This document shows positions 16,248-16,321 of a DNA stretch of 16,321 nucleotides, piece after piece (the stretch's first letter is position 1; the number at the start of each line of letters is the position of its first letter). The notes below the pieces were generated by a model. The model did not search any database and was not told where the DNA came from. It saw nothing but the letters and a program-made list of their open reading frames with translations. The translations under genes and the position numbers were made by a program. Source of the DNA: GCA-2719315 sp964448645 (lineage in GTDB: Bacteria > Bacteroidota > Bacteroidia > Flavobacteriales > Flavobacteriaceae); the NCBI GenBank assembly GCA_964448645.1, contig CAYUZY010000035.1, positions 1 through 16,321 on the forward strand, in the 5' to 3' direction.

Positions 16248-16321
16248 CATAATTATGAGGCGCTTTTACGAACGGTTCCTCTCAGTAAGGCGTCTGCCTG
16301 TGCCAGTAGTGGCTGCAATTA
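16195..16321 (+). CDS. Enoyl-CoA hydratase/isomerase (crotonase) family fragment, partial at both ends
   Basis: In frame with 16195 there are 42 uninterrupted codons to the window end, beginning RDFKFLKARGMDSP, continuing IIMRRFYERFLSVRR and ending LPVPVVAAI. The first part fits the crotonase first oxyanion-hole region (normally xCAGxDL followed by a helix), and the last is the strand leading to the second oxyanion-hole motif, NGxxxGxG, which would lie just beyond the window. Crotonases hydrate or isomerise acyl-CoA thioesters, commonly in beta-oxidation. The N-terminal ~60 residues are absent because the frame is cut at the junction with ileS; the C-terminal half lies outside the window. Base composition and codon choice (CGG, CTC, CTG, GTG) differ sharply from every other gene here, pointing to a different source genome. 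The family call rests on a short stretch. Confidence 0.65.

Noticed and set aside
16255..16321. An ATG at 16255 as the start of a new gene downstream of ileS.
   Set aside because: The same frame is open and family-like upstream to 16195, so this methionine is internal to the enoyl-CoA hydratase fragment.
1..16321. A defence island, CRISPR array, prophage, transposon or retron-like element.
   Set aside because: I found no spaced direct repeats, no transposase, integrase or reverse transcriptase motif, and no tRNA-flanked insertion. Apart from the last 127 bases all genes are housekeeping or typical flavobacterial families with uniform composition.

Overview
The window is a very A+T-rich (about a quarter G+C by eye), densely coded piece of chromosome that looks like a member of the Flavobacteriia (Bacteroidota), probably one with a small, compact genome. 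The evidence is a DUF4270 lipoprotein beside a stand-alone glycogen-synthase-like domain, a TonB-dependent receptor with an N-terminal carboxypeptidase-like domain, a long IleRS2-type isoleucyl-tRNA synthetase, start sites with no clear Shine-Dalgarno, and matches to the Bacteroidetes -7 box TAnnTTTG. No tRNA, rRNA, insertion sequence or CRISPR array was seen. No gap between genes exceeds about 100 bases.

Layout. (1) Bases 1-2449, plus strand: a glycerate kinase missing its first few codons, then a GntP-family permease one base downstream; together they look like a glycerate uptake and phosphorylation pair. (2) Bases 2446-5092, minus strand: a two-gene unit of the GT5-like protein followed by the DUF4270 lipoprotein, converging on the permease with a 4-base overlap at the stop codons. 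(3) Bases 5192-8452, plus strand: panC, a polytopic flippase-like (UPF0104 / LPG-synthase-like) membrane protein and radA. The panD gene that I expect between the first two in flavobacteria is absent. (4) Bases 8502-13023, plus strand: NADP-type glutamate dehydrogenase, recO and a heme/siderophore-type TonB-dependent receptor, nearly contiguous or overlapping. (5) From 13116: ileS, whose class I signature reads GIHH instead of HxGH, the altered form linked to mupirocin hyper-resistance in IleRS2 enzymes.

The last ~127 bases do not belong with the rest. At about 16195 the DNA changes from ~25% to ~50% G+C, the IleRS homology stops in mid-domain, and a different reading frame encodes a recognisable internal piece of an enoyl-CoA hydratase. 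This is most simply an assembly or amplification chimera, so the apparent IleRS C-terminus (about 16200-16247) is artificial and the true ileS end is missing.

Most genes are housekeeping: pantothenate synthesis, DNA repair (radA, recO), nitrogen assimilation and tRNA charging. I did not find a new defence or mobile system. The points most worth a second look are the 3' junction, the altered IleRS motif, the stand-alone GT5-like protein without its ADP-glucose loop, the missing panD, and a 19-base repeat spanning the start codons of the two minus-strand genes.
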